Assembly: GCA_000328365.1 (NCBI GenBank)
Contig: KB301483.1
Location: 174,936 to 238,935, forward strand
DNA from: Capitella teleta
Taxonomy: Eukaryota > Annelida > Polychaeta > Capitellidae
Direction: 5' to 3'
DNA: 64,000 nt
Position numbers and translations under genes: made by a program. The notes beneath the pieces were generated by a model. It was not told the DNA's origin. It saw only the letters and a program-made list of their open reading frames with translations, and searched no databases. Shown here one piece after another: positions 45,134 to 58,417 of this stretch (position 1 is the first letter of the stretch; the number at the start of each line of letters is the position of its first letter).

Positions 45134-48100
45134 CGTGACAGTTATCAGTTCAACCCCAATGCACTTGGAGACCGGTCAGCTCTAAACAGGTTTGAAAACA
45201 GTTTTGGCGTTCCTTCTTTCCTCCATATCTATTATTTATCAGCACAAAAGACATTTTGACCTTGGAGGTCCAGTCGCCTGATGTTCGCAACGAAGAGGCC
45301 AGTCGTGCCATGCGCAGACGATCGGCTGACGTCAACCTCCAGAAGTGTATCCATTTTAAAGTGAAATTTTGATGGAATGAATCGTACATTATATTGTGTT
45401 TTTCTTGACATTCGTACGTAGCTCTGCAATTGTTGGATGACTCTGTTGTGACGCCTTCTGCTCTGATAAGTTCTGTCCGCAAGACGCCTGGTCGCTTAAG
45501 GAACGCTGCATGTATGTTGGCTGTCATCTCCTCTGCTTCCATCAAATCTGTTGTTTCCCTCAGATACCCCTCAGCATGTACCCAGTGGCGCCATGTTTGA
45601 TGTGTCCTCCAGTCTTGGCATGTACACACCAGCGAAACCAATTCACGAGTCAACCAAGGTAAAGTCCATGCGTAATTTGAATGCAGTTGAAGTAATATGT
45701 GTTCAGGATGGAGCCAACTTCACCATGCAATCTCCATTTGGTCTGAGTAATATCACAGAGGATGCCAGTTATATGCCCACAACAGCAGACGTCACAACCA
45801 CAAACGCTGAGCTCATCATTGAAGATGATCCTCAAATCTCTTGTGAGTTTACTCTTGAGAATTCACAACAATAATATTATTATGCTTTAAATAACAAATT
45901 GCTTACTCTTAGCCTGCAAGGGTTTGTTCAATGACTTCAAAGAAAGCTTCTCCAAGTCTATGATACAAGGCAACATGAAACAGATGTTGACGGACTATGA
46001 AAGCATGTGTGAGCAGCACTACCAACTTCTCAGACGCCTCCTCACCAAAGTGGTCCCTGGTCAAGAAAAGTTAGTCGCACAATGCTAGGTTTAAATAATA
46101 ACTTATTCTTTGAAACAGATTTGTACGCACCGTGGAAATGATGAACTTGGTGAATCAGGAGAGATGTACTTGGCGCTTACTCACTTCACTGTTTGCTGAC
46201 CGTGAGCAAGCGAAGACGTCGCAACCGATGGAAGTCTCTCAGGTAGTCAGACGTTTGTGCCGCTAACCGTTCTCTGAATATTGTTTGTCTCTTAGGAGAA
46301 TATTGTCACTGCTCAGGACCTTATTTGCCATCTCTACGATAATGATGCCAAAGTCCGCCAAGCACAGGTTTGCATGCGTCTGGTCTTATTCGGCAATGTA
46401 TTTTTCTCTCCTCTCAGTTGGTGGTTGACTGGTTAGAGCAGAATGCTCTTGATCAACTGGAGGATATTTATGATCCTGTTAAGTTCTTCACGGATAAAAT
46501 GGGAGCATGGTGGGTTTTGTTCTCGTTTCTTCTTAAATGCAGTCTCATATTTTTCATCTTACAGGGAGAATACTCTCCACGCGTTGAACCAGAAAAAGCC
46601 TTCCTTTCATTCAGAGCGTACACATGTCACAAAATTGGTGAGCTTTGTGGGTTTAAAAAAAAAAAAAAATTTACAATCTTCTCGTGATACACAGGACCCA
46701 GACGCACCTACTCGACAGAAACTTCCGCTCACAGATCTGGATGTGGAAGATGAAGGAAGATTGTCTAATTTCATTTTTGCTTGCATCCAAGCAGGTCAAC
46801 TTGATGAAGTAACCGTATAGTTTGCATGAAAACCGCATTTAATTCCTTTTTGAAGGCTCAGAACTTGTGCACTAAAGTTGGAGAAGTATGGAAGGCAGCA
46901 GCCATGGAGGGCTGGCGTCTCTACCATGATCCAAATCTCTCCGGCTTGGGGCAGGGGGGAACGCTGAACCCTGTTTCCGGCAACCCCAACCGAGACCTCT
47001 GGAAAACAGTGTGCTGGAGATTAGCGTCCGATGAGAAAGTGTCGCGTTGCGAGAGAGCCATTTACGCAGCGTTTTGTGGTCATCTAGAAGCTCTGCTTCC
47101 CTCTTGCAAGACCTGGCATGACCACCTGTGGGCGTTCATGCGCGTCTTTGTTGACCAACGGGTGGAGGAACACCTGCACACTCACTACGTTGGCTTGCGG
47201 CCCTTGCGTGCTCTACCGGATGGATTTGCTAGCAAGCGGTGATTTTTTTAAGTCTTCGTTCTGTCAAATTGATTCTAATTCCCATTTTCAACAGCATTTC
47301 TGTTGAGAGCGTGTTTCAAGAGCTCTCTTCTTCCACGAATGAAGACGTTCGACAGCAGAGCAAATATCGTTTCCATCTCATTCAGCAGTACATCATTCTC
47401 TCTGACATGGACAGTGCGTCTGCTCTCATTTTGTTTTCATGTCATTATTCCGTCTTCCCTCTTTCAGGTCTCGTTGAGGAGGTACACGAGTGGGCGCGTG
47501 ATGAGGCCCACCCCCCTGCTCCTCAGTTCCTCCGCTGTCTGGCGCATCTGCTTCTTTTCCTTCAGGCGACAGGAGCTACGTCAAAGGTATAACTCCTAAT
47601 TGCACAACTGATGCGCAAAATATTTGTTTGGCAATGGTTTACATTTGGGGTTTTTCTCGGCGAAAGTTCTCTTGAAATTCCTCGCCATTGCATGCGTTCC
47701 CTTATTAAAAATATCCGTACTGAACAGTTATTAAGTTCACCAAATTCCAGGATGGACAGGTGGCTGCGGTGGTCGAGGCATACGTCTCACACCTCATAGA
47801 CACCGACCAGCGCCCCCTGGTGGCGGCGTACGTGGCCACTCTGCCCAGCCACCTGCAAGTGCATCTCTACGCGACATTCCTCAAAGGAATCCGAGGCACA
47901 GAGGAGCGCAAGAGCTGCTTAAAGTACGCGGAGGAATCCGGTCTGACCGTCAACAGCATCACGCGCATGCTGGTTGAGACCGTGCGCTCTGAGAACCTGG
48001 CAGAGGCCACCTGCTCTGACACCAACCAGGTCTCCGATTCTGATCAGGAGAAAATTGACGCCATTGAGTGGATGACCTTTGACCCTCTGCAGAGGTCAGA

Positions 48101-49195
48101 GGCCATGAAGCAGGCCAATGCCATCATGCGCTCATTTCTTGGTAAGTTTGAAGGTGTGTTTATTCGCTTATCGTGTTCTGTATTCATTTCATTGCATAGC
48201 CTCTAAGAAACTTTTAGCCTGCAAGAAAGCGTTTGATCAACTCCCGGTCAAATCCATTGATGTCATCTTTAAGAACACTCTGCAGCAGGTCGATTTCCTC
48301 CACCCCTTTCTTTTCCTTCAAATCGATTTAAAAAATTTCCTTTTTTAGACTGGAAACACTGAGCTGAGTAACGAGGACGGCAATGCAGTCAAGGAGTATC
48401 TCTGCATCAAGGCATATCTGGTACATATTTGTTTTTCTCACTGAACATCATGATGTTTTTCATAGTTTGCTGGTTTAATAACGGTTTAATATATTGCAGG
48501 ATGCTCATGACGCATTTAACGAGTGGTTTGCTCACTACCACGGTCGCAAGCCAACCCTTCCGGAACCTCCGTCTGCTGCTAATTACATGGAGCGAGTCGC
48601 TCACGAGCATCGGGTCAAAGAGCACAAGGTTGAGGTCGCTCAGTGGCAAAGTTCCCTCGACCAACTGACGAAGGCGGGTTTTTTTTTCTTTTTCTCTGAA
48701 TTCATTTTTTTTTTAATCCAATATTTTTCACTTCTTTCTTCAGAGAGCTGAGGAGTCGTTGTATAACGTTCTCCTGTTTGTGACTGGAGGTTGGATGGTT
48801 GACCAAAACGTTCGTATCTTGTCTTTTTTATTATTTTCTCCTCACTGTTTCTTCTGTTTCAGGATGTTTCTCAAGAAGAAGGTGGACGCTTGCACCAAAT
48901 GAGATTACTACGCCAGCTGTGTTTACCTCAGATCTGCTTTTTACTTCATACGGTACTCCATAGCACTAAACAGCACCACGCTTGTCTGCAATTGGCCGAT
49001 CTCGTTGCCTCTGAGAATCACCTTCTGTACAGGGTAAGGCTGTTAAGAGTGTCCGTCTAATTTCCAAACATCTTTTCTCTTTTTATCTAGTCTTTTGGTC
49101 GTGAAGAATTGCAAAAGCTCCTTAGCAAGATCAGAGAATCTTGTTTGGAACTGTTGGATGCCAAACTGGATCCTCTAGGATACGAACTTGCCTGA
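45134..49195 (+). CDS. NUP107: Nuclear pore complex protein Nup107
   Basis: Nup107 is an alpha-helical scaffold subunit of the Y-complex (Nup107-160) of the nuclear pore, also at kinetochores in animals. Exons: 45134-45189, 45243-45346, 45422-45511, 45564-45658, 45707-45842, 45913-46069, 46119-46242, 46296-46367, 46418-46509, 46565-46637, 46695-46808, 46856-47238, 47295-47413, 47468-47586, 47751-48141, 48200-48288, 48349-48420, 48500-48673, 48744-48809, 48863-49033 and 49091-49195. They give about 933 residues (human 925). Conserved blocks include [86 protein letters not shown] and LDPLGYEL. The first three exons are less certain, and the start codon is upstream and not found. The 48673/48744 junction needs a GC donor or a GT/AG pair four bases on. 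AATAAA follows the stop at 49197. Introns are about 45-80 bases, one of 164. Confidence 0.95.
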
Positions 49196-49684
49196 AATAA
49201 ATTGAAAGACTTTTTAAATTGTGTGTTTTAAACTTCTGACCTCCTCAATCTCACATCGTTTTGGAGAATACAGACCATTTTTGTATCTGCTTGTGTTTTT
49301 ATTGCTGTTTATTTTTCACCTTTAATCAGGAGTGCACTGAATGACCCTCTTGTGTACAACTGTTACAAGGACAGTATGCCACTTTACGGAAATTCGTCAT
49401 TCAATTATTTTTCTTTCATTAACACACAATGCTTCACCTCTCAGTATTGTTTGTATAGCAATTTTTTGAGTCGATTACCTCAAGTTCATTTTCGGTGGTG
49501 GTGGATCGAATTTTACTCGCTTTCACCTGGGTAGAGTTCATTCTCAATTTCAATTAGATCCAATTACTTTCCAAAACACATGTTCATCATTATGTGTACT
49601 ACACACTGACAGTTATGATTAATGAAAGTGCGTTATGATACCCGAAAGTGCCCCCTGGCGAATCCTGTGCGAACGACGAATGGT

Positions 49685-49818
49685 TTATTGACCAATCAAC
49701 GGCCGCCATTGTCGACAGCCCGAAAGTCAGGAGCAGCCCCGACCGACGAAAAAGGGCTGGAATGGAGTGACTTTTGGCCGCTTACGAGCGACTTCCCTCA
49801 TTAACAACCACCTGCAGC
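49685..49818 (+). promoter_or_regulatory. Candidate promoter and first non-coding exon
   Basis: GACCAATCAAC (CCAAT box, 49691-49696) and GGCCGCCATTGT (YY1-like, 49701-49712) precede a GC-balanced stretch ending CCTGCAGC with the strong donor GTAAGTAAA at 49819. This is the layout of a promoter plus first exon, as at 30.1 kb. No protein-coding continuation is seen for 13 kb. It might start a long transcript that joins the gene at 63 kb, or a non-coding RNA. Confidence 0.42.
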
Positions 49819-51836
49819 GTAAGTAAATGTTTCCTGCTGCTATTCCAGCCCGATTTTCTGTAGTTCCGTGCGAGTTGAGCGTGTGAATCAGCACTGACTC
49901 GACCGTCGCTTCATCGCCAGGTGAAGTGAGGTCAAGGCTCAGCTGCAGCAGTCGGGTGACCAAAGTGCACTCGTGTCTGATGCCTCAAATACACCCTCTG
50001 CTCTGAGACACGCTCCTCTCGCGACACAATGTGAATTTTAATCACGTGTTTACCACCATGCTCCATGCTAGATGGATCCAAAACTTCAATCGTTTCACAC
50101 ATGTTCGTGAGAGCCTAAGAAGTTGGTGACCTGTACTGTATCTCACTGTGAGCCATGAGGAGCCTCACTCCCAGTCATGTCTGCTTTCTAGATGCTTAAT
50201 TACTTTCACTTCACTCATTGTCACTATGTGAAAAGCAGTACATCACTCTTGTCTGTGATCTTTTCTTTCATTTGTCGTGTGTTTTATGGCTGGTATGTGC
50301 ATCTTATTGGTTATTTCTCTGATAAATTGTGACGGTGCGGAATATGCCCTCGTGCTTTTCATTAAAATTCTTTTTTACTTTTCGTTTTTTTCCTTCTCTG
50401 GATATGCCTTGCTGAATCATTGACGCAAGTACCTTTAAGTTGAATGTTTTTCGGTCGTATAATTAACACGAATAGTGAGATAAGAAGCTTCGTTTACATG
50501 TTGAATTATCTCGCAACAAGTTGGTTTTAAGCTGAAATTACTTTGCTGTTGCACCCTAGAGCATTGCAGTACACTTTGCAGCCCATTGTTTCCTTCAGCA
50601 CTTTTCCCCTTTAAAAGAGAATCAACGAAATAGTTGTGTCATGCCATTAACTTGCGATTAACTTGCATGACATCAACAGCAAAGCCTTGGAGTTCGGAAT
50701 TAATAACACGGACATCAACATGCAATGCCGTATTCCGTAACGGAAATTATTGCTTTATGCTTAATCACAGAGATTTTTATTTCTCTGTGCGTAGCCGGTA
50801 AATGGAACACAGATACTAGCCTTGCATACGTGTCACAGTGGGACCATTCTGTAGGGAATACCATACCTGCTCTAGTTTTCAACTGTGACCCCATGGTACA
50901 TGTATAAGTTGCAGAAGGAAGCATGCCAACTGGCAACATAGATTAATTATGTTAGTATTGCATTGGAATTATTGGATACTTTTATGTTCTTTGGATTAAA
51001 ACAACAAAATTACATGCTGTCAAATATGACTGTTTTGCTTTTTTTTATTGATTATCCTGAAGGAAATGAACTATAATATTAATTAATATTGTTCTGGAGT
51101 TCATTATGCATTTACATTCTCTCTTTGCGTCATTCAAACCCAATGATAATCATAATGTTATTTCAATACTCCCACAGTGTTTGTGACATAAATCATGAAA
51201 TCTGAATAGGGAGCATTCATTATATTAGATTTAGAAAAAAATATTTTTCTCCTCATTCTGGTTCAGTAATCTTTGATGCTCTTTATCCCACTTGACCTCT
51301 GAACTTTTTTTATAGAATAATGTATAATGGTTTAGCTGTTTCCATCGAGTTAAATAGGAAGGATTTTTATTCTTCTTATCCCGAATCAATGTGACATAAA
51401 CTCAGATCTAGAATTGTTATACTGGTATCTTTGTTGAAAACTAGGGGTTGGTGACCATGTGGTCATTCATTTCTTACAAATGGGCTTTGCAAATGGGCTT
51501 TATAGAGCAAGAACATTGTGTAATTATCACTAATTAGCTTTTCATAACATTTCATGCTATAATAATACGTACACAAGACAATTCTAATATCTGGTCATAG
51601 TGGTGGAAAACATGCGACCAGAATCACTTTAAATGCCTTACGTAAGTGTATCCTATGGAATTGAACTTTAGTTTTATGAAGTTGTGTCATTATCAATTAG
51701 TGAAGTGCAAATGGCTTCTTCACATAATGTATTGAATGTGTTCATGACCATATTTTGGCATTTTTGTGGTTTTAATGATGTATGATAATTCCGTTTATTT
51801 GTGCCACATCAGCTCTTGGTAACAATATGATATTAA
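49819..51836. other. Non-coding, T-rich on the + strand
   Basis: No exon or RNA gene recognised. The + strand is visibly T-rich, like the introns of + strand genes here. Confidence 0.4.
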
Positions 51837-52515
51837 ATGAAGCTGAGTAAATGAAATGGAAAAAAAACTTATTAATTTCATGGTGCTAGCTGACTTAATG
51901 AAATGAAAGAAAAAAGCTGACTTAATGAAATGAAAGAAAAAAACTCTTATTAATTTCATGGTGCTAGCTGACTTGATGAAATGAAAGAAAAAAGCTCTAT
52001 TAATGAAATGACAGAAAAGAGCTTTATTAATTTTATGGTGCTATCTGACTAAATGAACTGAAAGAAAAAACTCTTATTAATTTCATGGTGCTAGCTGACT
52101 TAATGAAAGGAAAGAAAAAAGCTGACTTAATGAAATGGAAGAAAAAAACTTATTAATTTCATGGTGCTAGCTGACTTAATGAAATGAAAAAAAAAAAACC
52201 TCTTATTAATTTCATGGTGCAAGCTGACTTAATGAAATGAAAGAAAAAAGCTGACTTAATGAAATGAAAGAAAAAAACTCATATTAATTTCATGGTGCTA
52301 GCTGATTTAATGAAATGAAAGAAAAAAGCTGACTTAATGAAATGAAAGAAAAAAACTCTTATTAATTTCATGGTGCAAGCTGACTTAATGAAATGAAAGA
52401 AAAAAGCTGACTTAATGAAATGAAAGAAAAAAAACTCATGGTGCAAAATTTCATGGTGCAAGCTGACTTAATGAAAGAAATAAGCTCTTATTAATTTCAT
52501 GGTGCTGGCTGACTA
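51837..52515 (+). repeat. Composite minisatellite, about 680 bp
   Basis: Two modules alternate. Module A is AGCTGACTTAATGAAATGAA with AGAAAAA after it, and module B is CTTATTAATTTCATGGTGC with T or A after it. The order is AB or AAB, giving unit lengths of about 51 and 78 bases, with about ten B and about fifteen A modules. TAATGAAAT in A and ATTTCAT in B are complementary, so adjacent modules can fold. Copies differ by small indels. It sits in the non-coding region after NUP107. Confidence 0.85.
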
Positions 52516-53851
52516 ACTTTTTACTTGTCATTGCTTAACATTGCGTGCCGTTATAATTTCGGTTGGGGAATTTACTGCATAACTTAGTGAATGTGAAGTC
52601 GTGATACCTACAGCATGTGCAGCTTAGATTTCATGTTCTCTGTTGAGGTCTGTTTACTTGAGAATTCCAATGTGATTAATGAGGTCTCCATGAAACAGAC
52701 TCAGCGTGCATTCAGTGTTTGCAGGTTTGATGTCTGCGGGCGTGGATTCCTGAGAGCTAAAGCTGGTTCTTGTTCTGCCTCAGTCACTATGCATGGTCCA
52801 ATTGCCACCAGATCATGTGAAACTTATCTTGGGTTTGATACAATATGTAATGATAAGCAAGGACATACTACAATAGTTAACGCACATTATTCCTGGCAGA
52901 ATCTGCGCTCTCAGCATAAATTATTAATTTAATTAATTAGCCTAATTATCCCATGGGCATGGTGTATTGTGTCTCCGTTGAGGCTCATTACCCCTATTCC
53001 TGAAGTGACCTTCACGTTGCTCCCACGTTCAGCGTTGACGTCTCGTGAGACTGACATGCAAGAGACACCCTCCCTCTCCCTCCCTATATCCTTACCCTGC
53101 TTCCCTCTGCACCTGTCTGTCAAATAAAAACGTGTTCCTTCGAGGCTAATCTCCGTCTGTGTGTCCACTGCTCAGGGACGCGAGATCCCTCCCCCGCACG
53201 ATTCATCTCTGGTGAGTTGTTCCAGAGATTGAGAGAGTCCTTGCTGGTGGAGTCATCTTGGTTGCAAAAGTTCAAAGTGCAGAGGTCAATCATTCACCTT
53301 CCTTACTTTTAGGGTGATGCCATTAGCTTTGCTGCACTCGAACCACCATTTGTAGGCATGTTGGAATATCTTAGTAAACAAGAGACCTTTGTGTGAGGTG
53401 TGTGAGGATGTTGTACAATGGCTTAGTAAGAAGCAGGCATCCTCCTCTCTCGTTATTGATTTATTTTCTGGTAGATTCTTTCATTCCCTTGGTAACTCTA
53501 GAGTGCTGTGCAACAAGTCGCTGAGTACTGCTGTCTATGATATATAATAGTATGCTGGATAAAGAACCCTTGAAATTTATCAATAAGACGCATAAGAGTG
53601 GAGGGAGCACCCGGTCCTGAGTTTCTGTTGCCCTTGTCCCTGGAACGGGTTGGGTGGAGACGTAAACGTTGCCTATTTTCCTGTTCAAAAACACAATTCC
53701 ACATCCAAGAACGAGTGCAGCCATCTTTATTGCATCTCAGCTGATTTATAGTTCATACTTCAATGTTGTGTTTCAAGTGCAGAATAATGTGTTACGAAGC
53801 AGTAAAACCTAACCGGTGCACTTTGATGGTCATTAAACCCCTTTTTAAATT
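52516..53851. other. Non-coding spacer up to the assembly gap
   Basis: The frames of 60-105 codons here lack recognisable motifs, and none has splice signals that link it to a gene. CTCCCTCTCCCTCCC near 53070-53085 is a short pyrimidine run. Confidence 0.4.
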
Positions 53852-54495
53852 NNNNNNNNNNNNNNNNNNNNNNNNNNNNNNNNNNNNNNNNNNNNNNNNN
53901 NNNNNNNNNNNNNNNNNNNNNNNNNNNNNNNNNNNNNNNNNNNNNNNNNNNNNNNNNNNNNNNNNNNNNNNNNNNNNNNNNNNNNNNNNNNNNNNNNNNN
54001 NNNNNNNNNNNNNNNNNNNNNNNNNNNNNNNNNNNNNNNNNNNNNNNNNNNNNNNNNNNNNNNNNNNNNNNNNNNNNNNNNNNNNNNNNNNNNNNNNNNN
54101 NNNNNNNNNNNNNNNNNNNNNNNNNNNNNNNNNNNNNNNNNNNNNNNNNNNNNNNNNNNNNNNNNNNNNNNNNNNNNNNNNNNNNNNNNNNNNNNNNNNN
54201 NNNNNNNNNNNNNNNNNNNNNNNNNNNNNNNNNNNNNNNNNNNNNNNNNNNNNNNNNNNNNNNNNNNNNNNNNNNNNNNNNNNNNNNNNNNNNNNNNNNN
54301 NNNNNNNNNNNNNNNNNNNNNNNNNNNNNNNNNNNNNNNNNNNNNNNNNNNNNNNNNNNNNNNNNNNNNNNNNNNNNNNNNNNNNNNNNNNNNNNNNNNN
54401 NNNNNNNNNNNNNNNNNNNNNNNNNNNNNNNNNNNNNNNNNNNNNNNNNNNNNNNNNNNNNNNNNNNNNNNNNNNNNNNNNNNNNNNNNNNNNNN
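53852..54495. other. 644-base assembly gap
   Basis: A run of N. It is immediately followed by a long CTT repeat, so the gap probably represents unassembled repeat sequence. Open frames running through it on both strands are artefacts. Confidence 0.97.
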
Positions 54496-54600
54496 CTTCT
54501 TCTTCTTCTTCTTCTTCTTCTTCTTCTTCTTCTTCTTCTTCTTCTTCTTCTTCTTCTTCTTCTTCTTCTTCTTCTTTTTTTTCTTCTTCTTCTTCTTCTT
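54496..54600 (+). repeat. (CTT)n microsatellite bordering the gap
   Basis: About 33 CTT units with one T-rich interruption near 54576. The repeat very likely continues into the gap. Confidence 0.95.
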
Positions 54601-56537
54601 TTGATTCGGTGGCTGAGCAGGAAAAGATGAATACGGCGCTTGTGTTGGTTCATCAAGGCTGCTCTATAAGAGGATTGTTCTCTTCCGGGTATTTCCTCTT
54701 TGGCAATAATAAGTTCGCCTTATATGGGGACACCACACGCCAGCCACTAAGTACCTGGCTTACATGCATCTAGAGCGGGGGTCTTTGGCGTTTGATCGCC
54801 TTGTAGTTTTGTATTGAGGCACTCAGCTTTGCTGAATTAGCTTCCCCGTTGCTGCTCGTACCTGTAGACAATTGCACGTCGAGAAGGAGAGATACGGCTG
54901 CAGACAGCAGTAACGTCGCCTTGTAATGAAAAGATATTGCCTCGTTGCTGGCCTTGATCCACGGGCTGCGCGGCTTTTGTTGTTGAGGAGTAAAACAAGG
55001 ATTGGTTTTTGGCTAATGACATTCTCCTGATTTCATTCCCTGTTTAATGATTGTTGCATGTGTGCAGAGCGAAATCATCTGGAAAAGAAGGAGAAGACGT
55101 TCTGCATGCAGCATCTGCAATTGGTTCTTGTGTATAATTGCAATTATATCGCCATCCATAGACATTACGGCTCATGAATGTCCTGATTGGCTTTTGTAAT
55201 TTGTATAGACATCACAGCACTTTGGATGCTTGACTGTGTATGGTCATATGTCTGCAGCAAACAGCCACTCCCATTGCTGTTGTACGAGTACCAATAGGGG
55301 ATCTTATGACATTGCATGCCGTATAGGAGATTGCCATCGTTGATTGCATTCTGCGACCTCATCACCGCGCGGATTTATCGCCGTGTCGCATGCCGGCGCA
55401 TGAGCCACGTCGCTCCCTTTTATAACTTTGTGACTTTGAAGCAGATGCATTTATCTTGATTCCGCTTGTTTTCCCTCGCGGTTATTGATCTCCGTCGGTG
55501 CTAAATCTCTCCCATATGTGTCCTTTATCCGCCTTCAAAGCTGTCATGGTCGCCCTTTTTTCCCTTCTCAAGTGCGCGTTTAACAGGGTGGATTTTTCCC
55601 TTTGTCATCGCCTGCTGAAGTTAGTTGTCGTTGATGGATTTGAGGCACTTCTTGTTGCTTCTTGTTGCTTTCGATGCTGGCATTTGTCTGCTGCCTCTGT
55701 TGTGAATGTTGGCGACCACAGAGTGTCCTGTTTTTCTCTTTGCATGAATCCATCTGCGCTCTTGAGATGCAAGCGACCATTGCCCTCCTCCTCCTCCTCC
55801 GTCAATGATGACACAGTGGTGCTAAGAACCTGTCTGACACACGCCTTGCATAGGTGTTCATTGGTCTGATAGAAGATTGAGCCAGTTATCGGCTTAAGGG
55901 GTCTAAAAGGAGACCGCTCCCTTTGGTTCCTCGCCGCCGTCGGCTGAGGTGTTGCCATGGTGACGGAAGCGTCTAATTGGTCATTAGAGCGTTAGCCAAT
56001 CAGTCTGCTGCTTATGGCCGATTGCTTTCGCATTGTGGCACGCGACTTGCAATCCGAGAAGCGCCGCAACTCGGTCGCCGCGACCACGCTGTTTCTTTGC
56101 AGCTGCGGCTGCATTCCACGAATTTCCAGTCGACTTGCCGCGTGTATTACGGCCCGCGGTGATTGTCTTCTCGCCCGCGGTCTCTTGCTGCAGCAGCGGA
56201 GGGTGTTTTTATGCCCGCCTGTCGTCATCGCCTTTTATGGCGCGAAGAGAATATCCCCGCGTCGACGTCTTCTTCACACCAACTTTTTATTACTGGGAAT
56301 GAAGCGACGCGCAATCCGACACTGCCCGCTCCGCTTACGATATTTCGCTGAAATGCTATACACACCTTCGTTCTAACCGCTCGCAGACAATCGGAATAAC
56401 GTAGCCCCACAAGGTGTATACGAGTGTGTACGCACTGCTTTGCAATCGTCACACGTTCCTCGTCATTACGCTGCTGCCAATGGCTTCGATGTACACCGGT
56501 GCCATTCCCGGTGGCTGACTGCCTCCGCCGGCCAACG

Positions 56538-56585
56538 AATGGCCCATAACGCCGGCCATAACGCTGGCCATAACGCCGGCCTGGG
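56538..56585 (+). repeat. 12 bp tandem repeat
   Basis: GGCCATAACGCC-type units occur four times in a row (CATAACGC preceded by GGC or TGG) between 56538 and 56581, then grade into CCTGGGTCCCGGCGCTGGCC. Confidence 0.75.
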
Positions 56586-57231
56586 TCCCGGCGCTGGCCC
56601 CCTCGGTGGTGTGTACGCCGTGCTTTATGGCCTGGTCGCCTGTTTGTTTGGCGCTCGTGTCTGTCGGTTGCAAGATGTTCTGCCTGGCTTACAACGACTC
56701 TGTTGGGTACCACTTTGCTGTGGCCAGCGAGCTCCGTTGGGGATTCAACGCTGCTGTCTGATGCTGCCCGCGAACGAGTGCTTTGCTGACGTTAAACATA
56801 CTCGCGGCTGTTAATTCCGTGTACAATACACACCACTGTTTTCTGGGCACGTGGTTTTCCTCTCCGCCAAGTTCCATGAATAGTTCAGATGTCTTTCCGG
56901 GTCACGTGTCTGCTGCACGTTCTAGCGCATGCGTGATCAGAATGGATTAATTGCTTGTTTTACTTATGTAGTTGGTGGTTAATACAAACGTAATCATTGC
57001 TGTTGCATTTTAGTTGTCATTTTGGCGCCGTTTTTATCGCTCTCGGTGCCATTCAAAGCGTGCGCTTGCGTTAACGCGTAAGGTCGCGTTAATTAACTCT
57101 GAGCGGCGCAGGTATTGCAAACTCCTGACGAGTTGAATTCATGTCCTCAAAACAGGGCAGGCGACTCCCTATACAATAGCTCATGCTTCCATTCACAACT
57201 TAATGCCATTGCTGCCCCTCTATTGCACCCT

Positions 57232-57420
57232 CTTTTTTTTTTATTCTCGTGATTCTTTTTTTTTTTTTTTTTTTTTTTTTTTGCGCCCCCACGGCGATTT
57301 AGATCAATTTCTAATTTCCATTCCCATGCAGTGGGTACACTTGGTATATTGTTCAAGTGTGTCGTGTTTGTTTGTTTGTTTGTTTTGTTTGTTTGTTTTT
57401 TGTTTGTTTTTTTTTTTTTT
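57232..57420 (+). repeat. T runs and (TTTG)n
   Basis: Poly(T) near 57232-57242 and 57257-57282, then about ten TTTG units at 57367-57407 ending in another T run. A further run of about 30 T lies at 58387-58417. All T runs are on the + strand, in line with the local T excess. Confidence 0.85.
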
Positions 57421-58384
57421 CGGTATGCTAAACTCCGCATCGATTACGTTTTGCTTGTTAAGTTATTACGCTTCGTACAACCAGCCATTTGGCTGCCTGT
57501 ATAATTCGCTGTTCAATTTCCTCTCCAGCCTGCTCAGCTCCCAAATACGATTAGACAGATTTTGTTAGGACTTCGCGCTAAAATGCGACCGCGATTTCGA
57601 AGTTACTCGAATTAGCTTTTAATAGGATTGCCTGCTAATGATATCTGCTGAGGATTTCCAGCGTTCGTGACGTGGCGATCTCTGTCGTCATGTTTTCGTG
57701 CGTCCTGTCAATGACGCTGCTTCCCGGAAACTGCAGAGCGGAAGTGGAAAGAAGACTCGCTCGCGGATCTCATTCAACTTTATGTCCTGGCTTTTTCTCG
57801 TGCATTTCGCGGCGACGACAGCGGGGGTACAAGCAGCAGCGGTATCAGCAGCTCATGAATATTCATGCAGTGAATCCCCCTAGCGGCCTTCTAGGGAAAT
57901 GACGACGGTACGTTCGCCTTGTGCGTTCATTGTCGGTTTATGGTCGACGAGGCGCCATGGCTCCGGCTCGGCGCTTTATTGACTTGCATCTCTGGCGATT
58001 GCTTGCAGTGATCAAGTTGGGGCCTTATACGCATCTCATTACCCTCTGCCCCTATCCCTCTTCCTCCCTTTTATACGTCCTCCTTCTCTTCTCCGCTTGA
58101 TTTACGCGATCGCACTCAGCGTCGTGAGTCACTGACGAACGAACCCAAAGTGTACGCGATTCCCAGAACCTCACTCGAGTTCACAAACACATACACATAT
58201 TCACTCCGTGATTGCTTTTATGAAGTTTTTAATTGACGCCCGACCTTTTATCGACACTCTTAATTGCTGCACTGATCTGTGAGAACTTTTATGCTGCGGT
58301 TGTTTCTCGACGGTAATGATCACCTCGCTAGTGCAACAGATGCGTTCACTCCCCCCGACCATATCTTCTCTCTCTTTCTTTCCA

Positions 58385-58417
<33 letters not shown>

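Noticed and set aside
45150-45653. 167-codon minus-strand frame at the start of NUP107
   Set aside because: It overlaps the + strand exons that join in frame into NUP107 and has no recognisable domain.
51837-52515. CRISPR-like regular array
   Set aside because: This is a eukaryotic nuclear sequence. The spacers are themselves repeats, so it is a minisatellite.
53763-54773. Open frames of about 300 codons across the second assembly gap on both strands
   Set aside because: They run through 644 N and a CTT repeat, so the length is an artefact.
56014-56814. Several 90-160 codon frames in the CpG-rich region
   Set aside because: They overlap on both strands, are arginine- or cysteine-rich as expected by chance in GC-rich DNA, and lack domains or splice links.
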